Positions 46,506 to 59,520 are shown, numbered from the stretch's first letter. The stretch is 64,000 nucleotides of DNA from Apostichopus japonicus (GCF_037975245.1 NC_092564.1:1195984-1259983), one strand, 5' to 3'. The notes: generated by a model not told the origin, from the sequence alone. Numbers and translations: made by a program.

Positions 46506-49500
46506 GTAAGGCTTGGCATTCAATGTCATTCAGTATACATATTACAGTAACATGACATGTTATTTCAAGTATTAATTGCTCTATTCCAAAAACTTGACCT
46601 GTTAGCTGTGGTATGATATACCAGGAGTGACAAATGTGTCCATTTTTCCCCACTAGTTCTTTTTTTTCTTTTACTGGCTGTAATTCCTCACCAGTAATCC
46701 CTCACTAGTAATACCACCTCTGTCCCCCCCCCCCCAAAGAAAAAAACAACACAGAAAACAAAAGAATACATACATTGCAATTTAGAAATAATTACAATTG
46801 CTAAATATGATTAAGAAAATATTATTAAGAAAACAATTTTTACTGTAATCATACAGTGTATTTATTTGGAAACCTTGACTATCTTTTAGCATGCAAGCAA
46901 TAGAAATTAAAATACAAAGAGTGTCAAATCTATCATTTGGCAAGTGTTTAATAACAGTTCTAGATTTCCCTCCAAAACATATTAAGCTGAGTTAGAAAGC
47001 AATCAATCTTTCTTTCCAATCCCCCTTTAAATTCACCAGTCAATGGGAAAGTGAAATTGTAATGCTTTTAAAAGAACGACTGAAAATATGGGACAATAGA
47101 ACTAGACAATGATGAAACTTCAAGTCAACCAAACAACATATCTAAATCAATATGACCAGGGAAGATGTATCGATTAAAAGCTAAAGAACAGAATGAAGAA
47201 AAAAGTAAGAAAGTTACCCAGAGATGGCTTTGCTTAAATAATAAATGAGGTACTAGGACCCCCTGAAAGTCCTAAGCTCCCTGAGAATAGTTTGATGTAT
47301 TGGTCTTACAGCCAACATGATAATATCAATGGTACATGTTAATGGTGCATGTTACTGTCTGTATTGTCTGTGTTGTTGCAGCTATTTGATGAAGCAACTT
47401 GAATACATAGATTTGACATAGTAGATGTGTAATATACAAATTACTAATTTGAAATATTTCAAACAATTCTTATCCCTGTCATACACAGTTTAGTCTTCAA
47501 TGCAAGAGTACTCCTTTCTTTTCATATTTGTGACTTTCCAAACTTTTTTGTGCAATGTGTATCAGCAGCATTATGTCTTACTCCTCTAGCAAACTACATT
47601 AATCCAATTAAGCTGTACTTTATGCTGAACAAAAGCTTAAGATGAACACGTTAATCAAAAGCAATGAAATCACATTAAAGACATGAAACATGTCTTAATA
47701 AAGGTTTAGAGGTCAAGAGGTACAGGAATATGATATCCGTCTACGGTCTTATCAATTTGTATGAAGCTGCCATTATTAATTCCCATAACTATTTAGCCAC
47801 ATAGAACCAACCTCCCCATCTTGTTATAAAATCAAAACCAGATCTTTCTTGTCTGGGTTGCTAGATCACATTTCATATTTTTCTATTTGTGACATTATTC
47901 ATACGACTGCCAGTAGTTTCTTAAAATATTTTGTCGCAACATTTGAGAGGTAAATATGATTGAAATTTATGATGATGGACTACTGCATCTTCCTCATTAT
48001 ATTATAGAGGAAGCTTATTTTAAAGTCAGGTCAAATATTTGGAAGCGAGGGATGGGGGAAGGGGGGATTAACAATATCTTTTCCTGTGAAGAGGGAGGTT
48101 GGGGCATAGGTACAGACTGTGGACAATGGAAGCTGGCATCACAACTTTGGGATCCAGGGTCCCATAATGTGGTCCCCAGTGGTGGTAAAGTGGGAACCTC
48201 ATTGCTTTTTGCATCATTCTGGGAACTAAAAATCAATAGAAATTTAGGTAGACAGAAGGCAGGCAGAAATACATTTTTTTTGGGGGGGGGGGACGGGTTT
48301 ATTTTAATCAGAGTTCATGATATTGTCAAAGAGCTACATTTATAATTGTGTATTTAATATTAAATATTGTTTCATCAGCACTGTACATTAACGTTGAATA
48401 GTTATGCATTTATGGATCTACATAAGTACCAAACCTAATGCTAACATCTATAGTGGTTTAGCTAAGGTATTAGTAGCTAATATATGTTCTCATGTTTCCC
48501 CCGAGATGAACCTCTACCATGAATTTGTTATAAAAAAAGGACAGTGTGGTGTTGTTGTGTATGGCGCATGGACTCTGTGTAGGAAGTGAGTAGATTTATA
48601 AGTATAAGGAAAAGGGAAATATGATTTAAGGAAAAGGGAAATAAGTATAAGGAAAAGGAAAAGGAAATATATAGAAGTATAAGGAAATAAGAGTACTGAA
48701 TACAGTAGCTACTGCAGAATGAACCACACTGTACACAAGGTGACATAGTACTTAACATTGTCAGATATGAACGTGAAACACTCTTGTAATGATCCAAGGA
48801 AAATCTCAATATTAGTATAGTGTACACTCACTACAACATGGATCTATTAAAATTGAACTAAGCAGGAAAAGTAGAGCAGGAATAGATAGGAGACAATGAT
48901 TTAATATTGCAAGCCCCAAAACGGAGTACAGTGTTTGCCTCTGCAAGTACTAAGAAATATATTGCCATGTATTACAGCACAAGAGAATTTAGTAAATAAG
49001 AAAATTGTAGAATTGTAAATAGAGAAAATGGTAGAAAATAAGTAAGAAAAACTGGCAAATATACCTGATAGTCTGGAAAGAACCCATGCAAATGTCAGGA
49101 TGAATAAATTGTAGTGTGCACTAACGACAAGCGTTCATCTTGTAAGTTGCGCGGTAGCTTTTTCCGTAACTTTTTCTGTTTTCAGTGATGATTTTTCCAC
49201 TGTTCCATGTTCTTTGTGGGACAACTCATCTGTTGTAATTTCACACGAGCTGGCCCACAAAAACCAGAGAACAAGATGGTGCCAATGGCTGGCCAGTTCT
49301 TTTCGTCACAATCTTGAGCAGGTTCTCCAGAAGTAGTGTCACTGACATGGTGTCCTGCTGTTACAACATACCATGTGTAGAATTTTGAGTGAAGGAATGT
49401 TGACCAGGCAATTTAACAAGATGAAGAGTTTTAAGTTTGTAATTTTAGAAGTTCTCTCCTCCCTCTGCTTGGATTCTGCCTCTTCCTTCTGCTTCTGGTC

Positions 49501-52500
49501 CTCTGAGAGAAGTGAAGTGAATGTCTCCTGTTTGGGGACTTTTAAAGCCTAGTAATCAATGCTTAGTATTGACCAGTCTATCATTTCTCCTTCTCTTGGG
49601 GAACCTGTTCTGTGCCTTTAATAACATGGACGCTAACAATAAGGTGGGGTAACTATTTACTTCTATTGTAATGAAATGACAATAGGCTTACCTCTATTAT
49701 CCCAGCTACAGGGGCCCCTGAAAGCCTCCACTAATTCTCCTATGCCTTTCTTTATTAAATACAAGAGGAGAGAGATTGTAAGCAATGAAGGAAAAGAGTA
49801 GATGGTATTGATCTTCATCCATTGTTAGGTTGATAAGCTCCTATGATCCTCTTATGGTTGTCAGATGGAGAAGTTACCACGAAGACAATAGACTTACTAC
49901 CTGGATGATCTGGTAATCTACTTATCTGTGGTCAATAATTACAAGTGCAGCAGTAGCAGCAGCATCATCAGCAGTAACAGAAAGTTTAAATCAAAACATT
50001 TTAAATTCAGTTTGAGATAAAAACTATTGAGATGAAAACATCTTCTGAATTAGTTCTTGGCAACGCTCTCAAAACTTTACGAGGAGATGGGATATGGGGG
50101 GGGAGGGGGCTGAGGAGAGAGCGTAGAGGGATTGGGGAGGGAGGGTAGTGGGATGGGGAGGGAGGATAGGGGGATGGGGAGGGAGGATAGGGGGATGGAG
50201 AGGGAGGATAGGGGGATGGGGGAAAGTGAGTAGGGGGATGGGGGTGGGGTGGTGGTAGTGCCTTATTAATTCCTCACTGTGAACAGGAGAAACTTGTTTC
50301 TTTGATAGTTTCTTTAATTAACGTAGTAAGTTCTAATTTAAGCTATATCATTCAATTTTAACTATTTAGTATTCAAAATTGGTTGGAAATATAGTGTTAA
50401 TCGAAGGCAACACTTCACTTGGAAAAATTCATCACAAGTCATCCATTACCCTTCAGCCTGTCATATTAAATAATGCAAGGAATGTAGGAATGATAGAAAG
50501 CACAAGTGCATTTGTTGATTATTTTTGTGACATTTATTTATTAAATTATTGAAAGAGGAAAAATGTTGAGGGACTAATAAAATGTCTCTCTTTGTGTTGC
50601 TCATAGTTGAAACAAATCTGATCATTCTTGCTGTTATAATGTCTCGTTATAAGAAAGTAAATTGACAAAAGAAGAAGGAACCCTATAAAGGTGGTATCAG
50701 AAATCATTCTGTGTCACTATGGGCAACATCAATTTCACTGAAGTTGTCCCATACCCATTTGTACTGTCCTAATAAACAGACTGCATAACTGTAACAGCTA
50801 GGCCTGTGTCACAGTATGCATTTGTGTTGATGAATTAAATTCCATATTAGTGTACTTTGATGCATTAGCTTAGGTAGTTAGTTTAAATAACACCTAAGGA
50901 AGTAAAAGCCTCAAACTGAAACTATTCAGTTTTTGTTGATATCATGCACAATTTAATACTACAAAGAATGCTATCACATAAAATCAGTTACTATTTACTT
51001 TCAAAAAGCTAGAAGGTAATATGAGATTGAAAAACGGAACTGTTACTTTGAGAAATGCTTGATAGATTTGCCAGAAATTAGAATCCAAAGACAAACAATT
51101 GTTTGTCATTTTATTATATCTAGTCAACCTTTGAGGTCTATTAAAGTGTTTTTGCACTATACTCAAGCATAGATAATGTACCTGAAAATACAACTCATTA
51201 CTTACCTTTGAGGTCTATTAAAGTGTTTTTGCACTATACTCAAGCATAGATAATGTACCTGAAAATACAACTCATTACTTTAGGCCACAAACTTGTTCAT
51301 AGAAACATTGAAATATGTATTAAATTTCAAAGGTTTGCAAACGATGCAATCAAACATATTACTTCACTTTTCTTGCCAAATTTGCTACATTGGATAAAAT
51401 GGTTTCAATTAGGTGAGATAGTTAGGTTATTGTAAGCACAAAGATCTCATAGTTTGGGTTGAGGGATATCCCATAATGCAGTGTGAATGTTACAGTCCTT
51501 GGTCAAAACTTTGTCAGGTACAAACCAAGTGACCCACAATAACGAATCATTGCAAAATATAGATTAAAAGCAAACTGGCTTTGAGTAATGGTACAATCCT
51601 GTGTAACATAACTAAGCAGTCATGAAAAATACTTACTTGTATTTATATTAGCATTCCTCATAGAGAATGTGGACATTTTACCAAAGATGTATAGAACTAA
51701 ATTATGAAGCTTTGCTATGCATTCTACCTGATTGTATTTGTACGGTCTATCAACACTCTCCTATTATGTGCACTATTTGTCATCAGTTGCCACCATACTG
51801 TAGTTGCTACAGTCACAGTTTTCTAAAGATTACCAGCTTACAAGTAGCTAGCCCATGTACTTAAAGAAGTAGTTTGATCCTCTTAACTACATCAAGAACA
51901 CCCCCTTTAGTTAAGAGTCTTGTAATCTGCCTTCATCCTTACACTACAGATGAATTGACTGGTGTCAATATTAACCACTGATGGTGTCTTTGTTTGCTTG
52001 ATTAGGACCAAAAATGTTGACAAGATTAGCCTTAAAAGACCTCCAAGTACCAGATGATCAGAAAAGTGCTACTTAGCTCCATCTAAACTAATTGTTGTAA
52101 AGAACTTATGAAGGAACTTAAAGGGTTTTCATTTGTAATGATGGGTTAAGTATGTCATGGAAATTATGCCATTAAGCGTTGCAATGTAAAGTTGAAGAAA
52201 CTCTTCATCAGACCAATTTCCTTTCTCAAGGAAGGAGGGGTAGAAGATGACTATAAGAGGAGAGGGAGGGGGAAGGGGGTAAGGAGGGATAGAAGAGGAG
52301 AAGGAGGGATAGAAGAGGACTATAAGAGGAGAGGAAGGGGAGGGGGAGGAGAGGGAGGGTAGCTTAAAAAGAAAGAAGTGAGAGGAAATGGTAGGAAGGG
52401 GGCATGCCAAATTTAAGAGGAATAGGGGAAAACAACCTGAACTTTATAGTAAATGCATTTTATTTGGCAATTCATTACATTTCATTTAATGACACTTTTT

Positions 52501-55500
52501 TTGTTGATTATAACACATCCAAAGAGATGGTGTATAGGTGTAGCACCCTGGCATCTAGCCTGTAAATAGGCTGAATTTTGAGGCTTGATAATAGTATAAG
52601 CCCCTACGTAAGATGCAACTAGTACAACAATTGAACTACATAGACAGGTGATTTAGTATGGAGAGGCAGAATTTTAATTCTAGTTTCCACTCAGAAAGCG
52701 ATAAGTCTTTGAAGTTGTAATAATTGATGGTATTGCCTTCCTTTCACCGTACACATTTGCAGTTTCAAGGTTTTGGTGTTTCACACTTGGCATGAATGAA
52801 AAACATGAAATGTTAATTTTGCACTTTGTTCAAGAACTGGAAGACATCTGTTCTGGTGTTGTGATCAACAGACAAAATAACATATAAATGTTTTAAATAC
52901 AGTGGAGAAAAAATGAGCAATATTTCATGAATTTGTCCTTGTAAGGATCTATTACTTTTCCTTCGATCAAGATAAAAACTCTTCTTCAAGCTGTTTGTGA
53001 ACTATGGTATGTACTAGGTTAGTTGGTTTGCCCACAAGAACTAGGTTCCCATCAGATGCAAGATTCTCTTGACTTATTCAAAACTGCTGCTTTTCTGTGG
53101 TGTTTTTTCTTCCAATTTGTCGTTTTTTCGTGCTCCTTAACATATCAGAAAAAGGGCACAGTGGAGGAGGGGAGGAGTGAGGGCATGAAGGAGGGTAGGG
53201 AAAGATCTAATTCAATTCAATAAAGAGACTTTATCAAATAGCAATGTCAGGGTTAGAATATCTGTTTAACCGTAACTCATATAGTCCACCTCTAGTTACA
53301 GCTCTCATCTTAGCAGCTATTTGTTCAAGGGAGGTCAAAGTGTTGCATAACTTCTCACAGAGTTGAGTTTAGAGCGTCATTGATTTCCAATACTCAATAT
53401 GGGTTAGAAGGATTAACAGCCTCGGCCATACAGCACACCTAACTAAAGAGTCCTGGTACAGAAAGTAAGACCATCAATCAATCGTTTGTTTAGAAGGATT
53501 ACTGGCTCCCAACTCTTCAGCAACTTCATCTCTTTTAGAATGGACCCCTTGATGGATGAAGGATGGATAGTTACCATTCTATATAACTACTTTATCATGT
53601 ATTTAAATAAAGAAACTATTCTCCAATTGCATCTAACACCACAGCTGGAAAGTGTGTTATCTCCAGGAACATTTGGCCAGTGTACTTTCTATTTCTTGTG
53701 GCTTGCAGGGGCTGGGGGGCATAGGATAGGGTCAGATGGCTGCAGGGTTCATCCATGTGAGAATCTTAGTGTTATAAGCCTATAATGCCTTTATGAAGAA
53801 GTTTTAAATTGAGCTGAATAAAGGTAGACATTAGATTAACATTATGGACTCTAATTTTCAGATAGCCAATTAAGTTACAGATTCAAATTAAGATTTCCCT
53901 TCCTTATATACCCCCTCCCCCCCCCCCTCCCTTCCTCTTCCCACATCAAGAAATGTCCTTTGATGTCGTCATATAATGAAATGTCAAATTAAGATATGCC
54001 TTGTTGAAAGATATTTAAAATATATATTTGTCTATAATTACAAACTCCAATATTTGTCCATGTGCTTGAGGAAAAGTGTTCAATCTTTGGGGGGTTGGTT
54101 ATTTGAAGGAAGGGGGTGGGGTAGCACAACTTGGAACAGCAGTGGGACATGTGACAAGTTATCTCAAGACTTTCCGACACAATGGATCCTCTTTGCATTC
54201 CATGCCTTCAAACTGCAGTATTTGAATATTTTTTTCAACAATTTTTGAAGGACAATAACAAAAGTGAGAAAAGGACACTTTTAATTACCAAAAGGGACAA
54301 TATTTATATTGTGATAAATGGCACTTTTGGCATACTACAATGTCTATGTTGGAAAGGGCTATCAGCTTGAATTAGATTTCTTCCTGTTCTTTTTGTATCT
54401 CTGCAGGTAGCAAGACAGGAACATAAGAAGAGATTTCTAACAAATTTGTTTGGTTCGGCCAAGGCAGGCTGTATTTTTTTGGCTATTGCCATAGTTCATC
54501 TAATGCTCTTTAGATCTAGAAGGTAAATACAAACCAATAACTTTGTTATATTTTCATCACTGATAATAGCAGCTGGTTACATTGAGAAAGGCAAAAATAG
54601 AAGAAAAAAAATCTTCTAGGACATGTAAGTTGCCAATTTACTGATTTTTATTACAAGAAGACTAGTTTATTAAACATGGGCAAATTATATGAAAGTTTCA
54701 ACCTCAACTGCAGCAGTCTAATCGACATCGTTATGAAACTATTATATCATCATCTGATTGTAATGACAACCTTCTCCCCAGAATTATATATGCATATTCT
54801 TCTGAATATAGAAGAACTTTGATTCATTAACTATTAAGCACTCTATAATTATCCAAGTTTAAACTTTCCATGTCTTACATGTATTTATGTTTGTTTGGTT
54901 TGTTGCCATGTCCTGCAATGTACTGGTATTTGTTGATAATAGTAACAAACCCTCTTGAACTTAGTTATCACCTAGAACATCTTACAATGCTTTGTGCGTA
55001 TATACATGTATCTGGTACAATACAATGCATGAGCAAACATCTCTTTTAAAAGCTCTTTCCCATTCAGTGACATAAAACGATACATTAAAATTACATAATC
55101 TCCTCCCCCCTCCAACTTATCTCACTTCTTCCCTCCCTTGCACTCCCTTGCACTCCACTACCCTCACCTTTCTCTTCCCTCCACCTTCCCTAATCCCTCC
55201 CCCACCCCTCCCCTATCCCATCCTCTCCTCTCACAACTGGCCAGGTAACCCCCCCCCCCACCTTATCTCACTTCTTCTCTCCCTTGCACTCCCTTGCACT
55301 CCACTCCCCTCTTTCCTCCACTTCCCCTACCCCTACCCCTCCACTTCACCTACCCCTCCACTTCCCCTACCCTCTCCCCTATCCCCTCTGCCCTCTCCCC
55401 TATCCCCTACTGGACCGGACCACAAGAACTGAATCGTCAAGTTTATCTGAATATAACAATTTACCTTTATTATAGTTTGCTAACTCTGCTCCTTTATGAA

Positions 55501-58500
55501 ATGTAGCCATCTAAGATATGAAGAAGCAATTATTAAACTCTTTGCTCTAGTTGCATGGATTGACTAGCATCTGTCACTTATCCTACCTTCTATAGAACTG
55601 AGTGAGCTCTTTAATACTTGGTTTAGCCTCACATAGTCAGATCTAATGTTGAAGAGTTTAATTATGTTGTTTAACACACTTTTCTTGTTTTGTATAGGTT
55701 CCAGTTAGTTCTTGAGTCACAGCCAGTTTTGTCTGATTGTTTACCCATTGTATCCTCATCTTTTGTTGACTGGCTTGGTTTTGGCCTCATCGCTCTCGGA
55801 CTTATTCTTGTCATTACCAGCTTCTTTGCTCTTGGCTTCTTTGGTACCTATTTAGGTAAAGCTGATTTTCTCGGAATTTTTCATAAAAGTGAAGACAAAT
55901 TCGTATATATATTACTGAGAGAACACAGCAGAGAAAGTCTTAGAATGTGAAGTCAGTTGATAGGACTGCACACAAAGTATGAAGCTAGTACTTACTAAAA
56001 TTCATTACAATGTGACAGTATGGTAAGTCATACTTCAAAATAGTGAATTCTTGTATTAAACCAGCGCATTAAAGAACAGGTTGAAAATTCCAAGCCAATA
56101 GTGAAAAGGAGTGATGTTGAAAGTTTCTACGGTGACACCAAGCCTGTATGAAAAGTTAAAAATAATTTGTAGGGGAGGGAGAGGGAGAGGGGAAGGGAGA
56201 GAGGGAGTGAGTGTCTCCCTTAAGTGTCCGGGACATAATATTCATTTAGTTGGTATGCTACTTTAGAAATTGTAGAGGTTCATATAAAGTGAAAAGGAGT
56301 GATGTTGAAAGTTTCTACGGTGACACCAAGCCTGTATGTAAAGTTAAAAATCATTGGTAGGAAAGGGAGAGGGGGAGAGAGGGAGGACATCTTTCACTCC
56401 CTTAAGTGTCTGGGTCATAATATTCATTTAGTTGGTATGCTACTTTAGAAATTGCAGAGGTTCATATAAAGGTGAATAGGCTTATTTGGAAATTACATAC
56501 AGACCAGCCCGATCAGGTTCAATCAGCCTGATCAGATCAAATCAGCCTGATCAGATTCGATCGGTCTGATCAGATATGATTGGCTTGATAAATAAATGAT
56601 CATGATTGGAATTCTGGTTCAATATCAAGTCTATGAAGTTCAATATAAAGTCTTTGAAGTTCAGGCCACGTTTACGTAAGAGAACAGAGCAAGTTAGCTG
56701 CCAGTGTATGTCATGTCTGAATGTTTTATGTGAGTAAGTCAAAGAAAAGTTTTTAAATTTGATTTGTTTGCTTAAAGGAAAATCCAAAAAAGGCAGGAAT
56801 TCCCCATGGGGGGGGGGAGGGGATCTGACCTGGATCATTGAGGCTGGGGGAGGGGGTAGGAGGAGGGGAATAATTCATACTTTACCTGGTATTCCCCTTC
56901 AAATATTCTGTTGTAGAGAGTGAGATTATTCAATGACTCAGTGTCTTGTCTACTTTCATATTTCAGGAGATTATTTTGGGATCTTGATGGAAGCTAAAGT
57001 GACCTGCTTCCCTTTTAATGTGATGGCACACCCAATGTACTACGGATCATTCCTGGAGAACTTTGGCACCGCTATATGGTTAGTGATTAACAGAATATAT
57101 ATTGTTGCAATCAGATGTGAAAACTGAGAAGGATATCACAAATATAAATTATGTACATATCTCAAAGATATTATTTCCTAGAACGGACCTCAGGAATACA
57201 AGTCCACCTACTGTACTCTACCATTTGAGTTATCTACCCTTTATTAGCCTCATCTTGCCTGCTTGCTAAACAAGTTAATAACTGTGGGCACCTGTCAGAA
57301 TCTACTGCACTCTACCCTCTATTAACTAGAATGCCTCATCTTGCCTGCTAAACAATTTAATAACTGAGGACACCTGTCAGAATCTACTGCACTCTACCCA
57401 CTATTAGCTAGGATGCCTCATCTTGCCTGCTAAACAATTTAATAACTGAGGGCACCTGTCAGAATCTACTGCACTCTACCCACTATTAGCTAGGATGCCT
57501 CATCTTGCCTGCTAAACAATTTAATAACTGAGGGCACCTTTCAGAATCTACTGCACTCTACCCACTATTAGCTAGGATGCCTCATCTTGCCTGCTAAACA
57601 ATTTAATAACTGAGGGCACCTTTTAGAATCTACTGCACTCTACCCACTATTAGCTAGGATGCCTCATCTTGCCTGCTAAACAATTTAATAACTGAGGACA
57701 CCTGTCAGAATCTACTGCACTCTACCCACTATTAGCTAGGATGCCTCATCTTGCCTGCTAAACAATTTAATAACTGAGGGCACCTGTCAGAATCTACTGC
57801 ACTCTACCCACTATTAGCTAGGATGCCTCATCTTGCCTGCTAAACAATTTAATAACTGAGGGCACCTGTCAGAATCTACTGCACTCTACCCACTATTAGC
57901 TAGGATGCCTCATCTTGCCTGCTAAACAATTTAATAACTGAGGACACCTGTCAGAATCTACTGCACTCTACCCACTATTAGCTAGGATGCCTCATCTTGC
58001 CTGCTAAACAATTTAATAACTGAGGGCACCTGTCAGAATCTACTGCACTCTACCCACTATTAGCTAGGATGCCTCATCTTGCCTGCTAAACAATTTAATA
58101 ACTGAGGGCACCTGTCAGAATCTACTGCACTCTACCCACTATTAGCTAGGATGCCTCATCTTGCCTGCTAAACAATTTAATAACTGAGGGCACCTGTCAG
58201 AATCTACTGCACTCTACCCACTATTAGCTAGGATGCCTTATCTTGCCTGCTAAACAATTTAATAACTGTGGGCACCTTTCAGAATCTACTGCACTCTATC
58301 CACTATTAGCTAGGATGCCTCATCTTGCCTGCTAAACAATTTAATAACTGAGGGCACCTTTCAGAATCTACTGCACTCTACCCACTATTAGCTAGGATGC
58401 CTAATATCTTGCCTGCTAAACAATTTAATAACTGTGGGCACCTTTCAGAATCTACTGCACTCTACCCACTATTAGGCAGTATGCCTCATCTTGCCTGCTA

Positions 58501-59057
58501 AACAATTTAATAACTGAGGGCACCTTTCAGAATCTACTGCACTCTACCCACTATTAGCTAGGATGCCTAATATCTTGCCTGCTAAACAATTTAATAACTG
58601 TGGGCACCTTTCAGAATCTACTGCACTCTACCCACTATTAGGCAGTATGCCTCATCTTGCCTGCTAAACAATTTAATAACTGAGGGCACCTTTCAGAATC
58701 TACTGCACTTGCATGCTCTTCAACCAAGGATCTCACTTCATTATCATTCAATACAAAACTGAAAGTTGCAGTTTACAGATTTCAAGCGATATTTGGTATT
58801 ATAATAGTAACTTATTTTCCTGTGTATTTACTGTATTTATGATGCCACTTGTTCCAATTCTTCATCCATCCAGTGCATTTGTCTGCGGGTTAATTGTGAC
58901 TTAATATTGATTGCATTTCAGGTACAAAAGTCCTGCTGGTGTTTTGTTGTCATTTCTTCTGCTGTGCACGTATCTCGTAGCAATCAGGTTTGAAGAACCC
59001 TTCACCGCAGAGATATATCGACAAAAACAGTTGGAGGACTCCAAAAAATCACGATGA
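46425..59057 (+). CDS. PEMT: Phosphatidylethanolamine N-methyltransferase, complete, 200 aa
   Basis: Coding exons 46425-46505, 54407-54522, 55698-55855, 56967-57078 and 58922-59057 sum to 603 nt with all phases matching. The product methylates phosphatidylethanolamine to phosphatidylcholine using S-adenosylmethionine, in the ER and mitochondria-associated membranes. Recognised segments: [47 protein letters not shown], and [13 protein letters not shown]. Length matches the human short form (199 aa) and numbering stays in step. E180-E181 of the SAM site are present, and the G-x-G site reads A98-L99-G100. Four hydrophobic segments fit the known topology. The C-terminus is KKSR, a KKxx ER-retrieval pattern. 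The start is inferred: an in-frame TAG lies just before the exon, but an upstream coding exon joined at 46404 cannot be excluded. Confidence 0.93.
50092..50252 (+). repeat. G-rich tandem tract, ggatagggggatgggga-type
   Basis: About five units of gggaggataggggg(at) in PEMT intron 1, on the transcribed-sense strand. Repeated G4-5 runs could form quadruplexes in DNA or pre-mRNA. Confidence 0.8.
51128..51281. repeat. 77-bp perfect direct duplication in PEMT intron 1
   Basis: cctttgaggtctattaaagt starts at 51128 and again at 51205, and the following sequence is identical to the end of the unit. Identity suggests a recent duplication or an assembly artefact. Confidence 0.85.
52244..52400. repeat. 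Purine-rich low-complexity tract
   Basis: aggaggga/agaagagga-type sequence with a repeated ggagggatagaagagga block, in PEMT intron 1. Confidence 0.7.
54407..54522 (+). CDS. PEMT: PEMT exon 2 (aa 28-65)
   Basis: Acceptor ctctgcag, donor GTAAAT. Encodes [20 protein letters not shown] then a hydrophobic helix [14 protein letters not shown]. Confidence 0.92.
55100..55415. repeat. Pyrimidine-rich tract with internal ~130-bp duplication, PEMT intron 2
   Basis: Almost pure C/T with ccct units. The block ttatctcacttcttc-...-ccttgcactcccttgcactc occurs twice. Three overlapping Pro/Leu-rich frames in it are composition artefacts. Confidence 0.8.
55698..55855 (+). CDS. PEMT: PEMT exon 3 (aa 66-118)
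   Basis: Acceptor ttgtatag, donor GTAAAG. Contains transmembrane segment 3 and the first SAM-site region, [20 protein letters not shown], followed by GTYLG. Confidence 0.94.
56101..56475. repeat. 188-bp direct duplication, PEMT intron 3
   Basis: gtgaaaaggagtgatgttga starts at 56101 and 56289. The copies stay similar to about 56470, each including a gggagaggg purine patch. Confidence 0.85.
56505..56590. repeat. ~20-bp array of tgatca palindromes, PEMT intron 3
   Basis: Four to five diverged units of aatcagcctgatcag with self-complementary ctgatcag cores. Confidence 0.65.
56967..57078 (+). CDS. PEMT: PEMT exon 4 (aa 119-155)
   Basis: Acceptor atatttcag, donor GTTAGT. Encodes [20 protein letters not shown] and [17 protein letters not shown], the most conserved part of the family. 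Confidence 0.94.
57205..58710. repeat. 82-bp tandem repeat, about 17 copies, PEMT intron 4
   Basis: Unit includes ctgcactctacccactatta, gctaggatgcctcatcttgc and ctgctaaacaatttaataac. The landmark ggatgcct lies at 57411, 57493 and 57575, giving exact 82-bp spacing. The first copies are more diverged. Near the right end an alternating pair of variants (gctaggatgcctaatatc and ggcagtatgcctcatc) forms a ~167-bp higher-order repeat. It occupies about 80% of the intron. Confidence 0.93.
58922..59057 (+). CDS. PEMT: PEMT last exon 5 (aa 156-200 and stop)
   Basis: Acceptor gcatttcag. Encodes the fourth transmembrane helix ([16 protein letters not shown]), the E180-E181 pair in [14 protein letters not shown], and the charged tail ending KKSR before TGA. 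Confidence 0.94.
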
Positions 59058-59514
59058 ATCGCCCACATAGAGTATCTGGTATGAAAGCTAAATATACTGG
59101 GTAGAGAGAGCCAGTTAGGAAAGAAACAGGTTAAGTGAAAAGTATATTTAAATCCAGAGATAAAATATATTAAATCCAGGATTTGATGAGAGGAGAAACA
59201 AGAAGGACCAGCTTGAGAGATGGAAGAAACAGAGCAAATAGAAAGTATATTTCAGAGACAATAATTAAGTCAAGCAGACCTAATCCTCTCAATTTGTAGG
59301 CGATGAGAAATTGAAAATTTCCTGTGGTATTTTAGTTTTGTTGATTTTTTCATCATGAGTGTTAAGATCCAACTGTATTACTGTCATGTTACAGGTTTAT
59401 ATTCTACAATACCTTTCTTACCTATTCTCAACTATTTTTGGCATAAATGGGAGGGAGAGGGGGAGGGGGGGAGGTTGGGCATTGCTGGAAGGGTAAAGAG
59501 ACTGGCAGAATGGC

Positions 59515-59520
59515 AATAAA
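59515..59520 (+). terminator. Candidate PEMT polyadenylation signal
   Basis: AATAAA 458 nt after the PEMT stop, the first canonical hexamer found downstream. Motif and position only. Confidence 0.4.

Larger units (their letters stand above)
46506..54406 (+). other. PEMT intron 1 (7.9 kb)
   Basis: No confirmed gene inside. It contains a purine-rich G tract, a 77-bp duplication, poly-G/C runs and short chance frames. A minus-strand frame without a start codon at 49185-49412 looks more coding-like than its surroundings and is listed as a finding. Confidence 0.6.

Noticed and set aside
47956-48345. 129-codon + strand frame in PEMT intron 1
   Set aside because: Gly-rich because of G runs, and no recognisable domain or conserved pattern.
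55148-55506. Three overlapping Pro/Leu-rich frames
   Set aside because: They come from a C/T low-complexity tract and appear in all three + frames.
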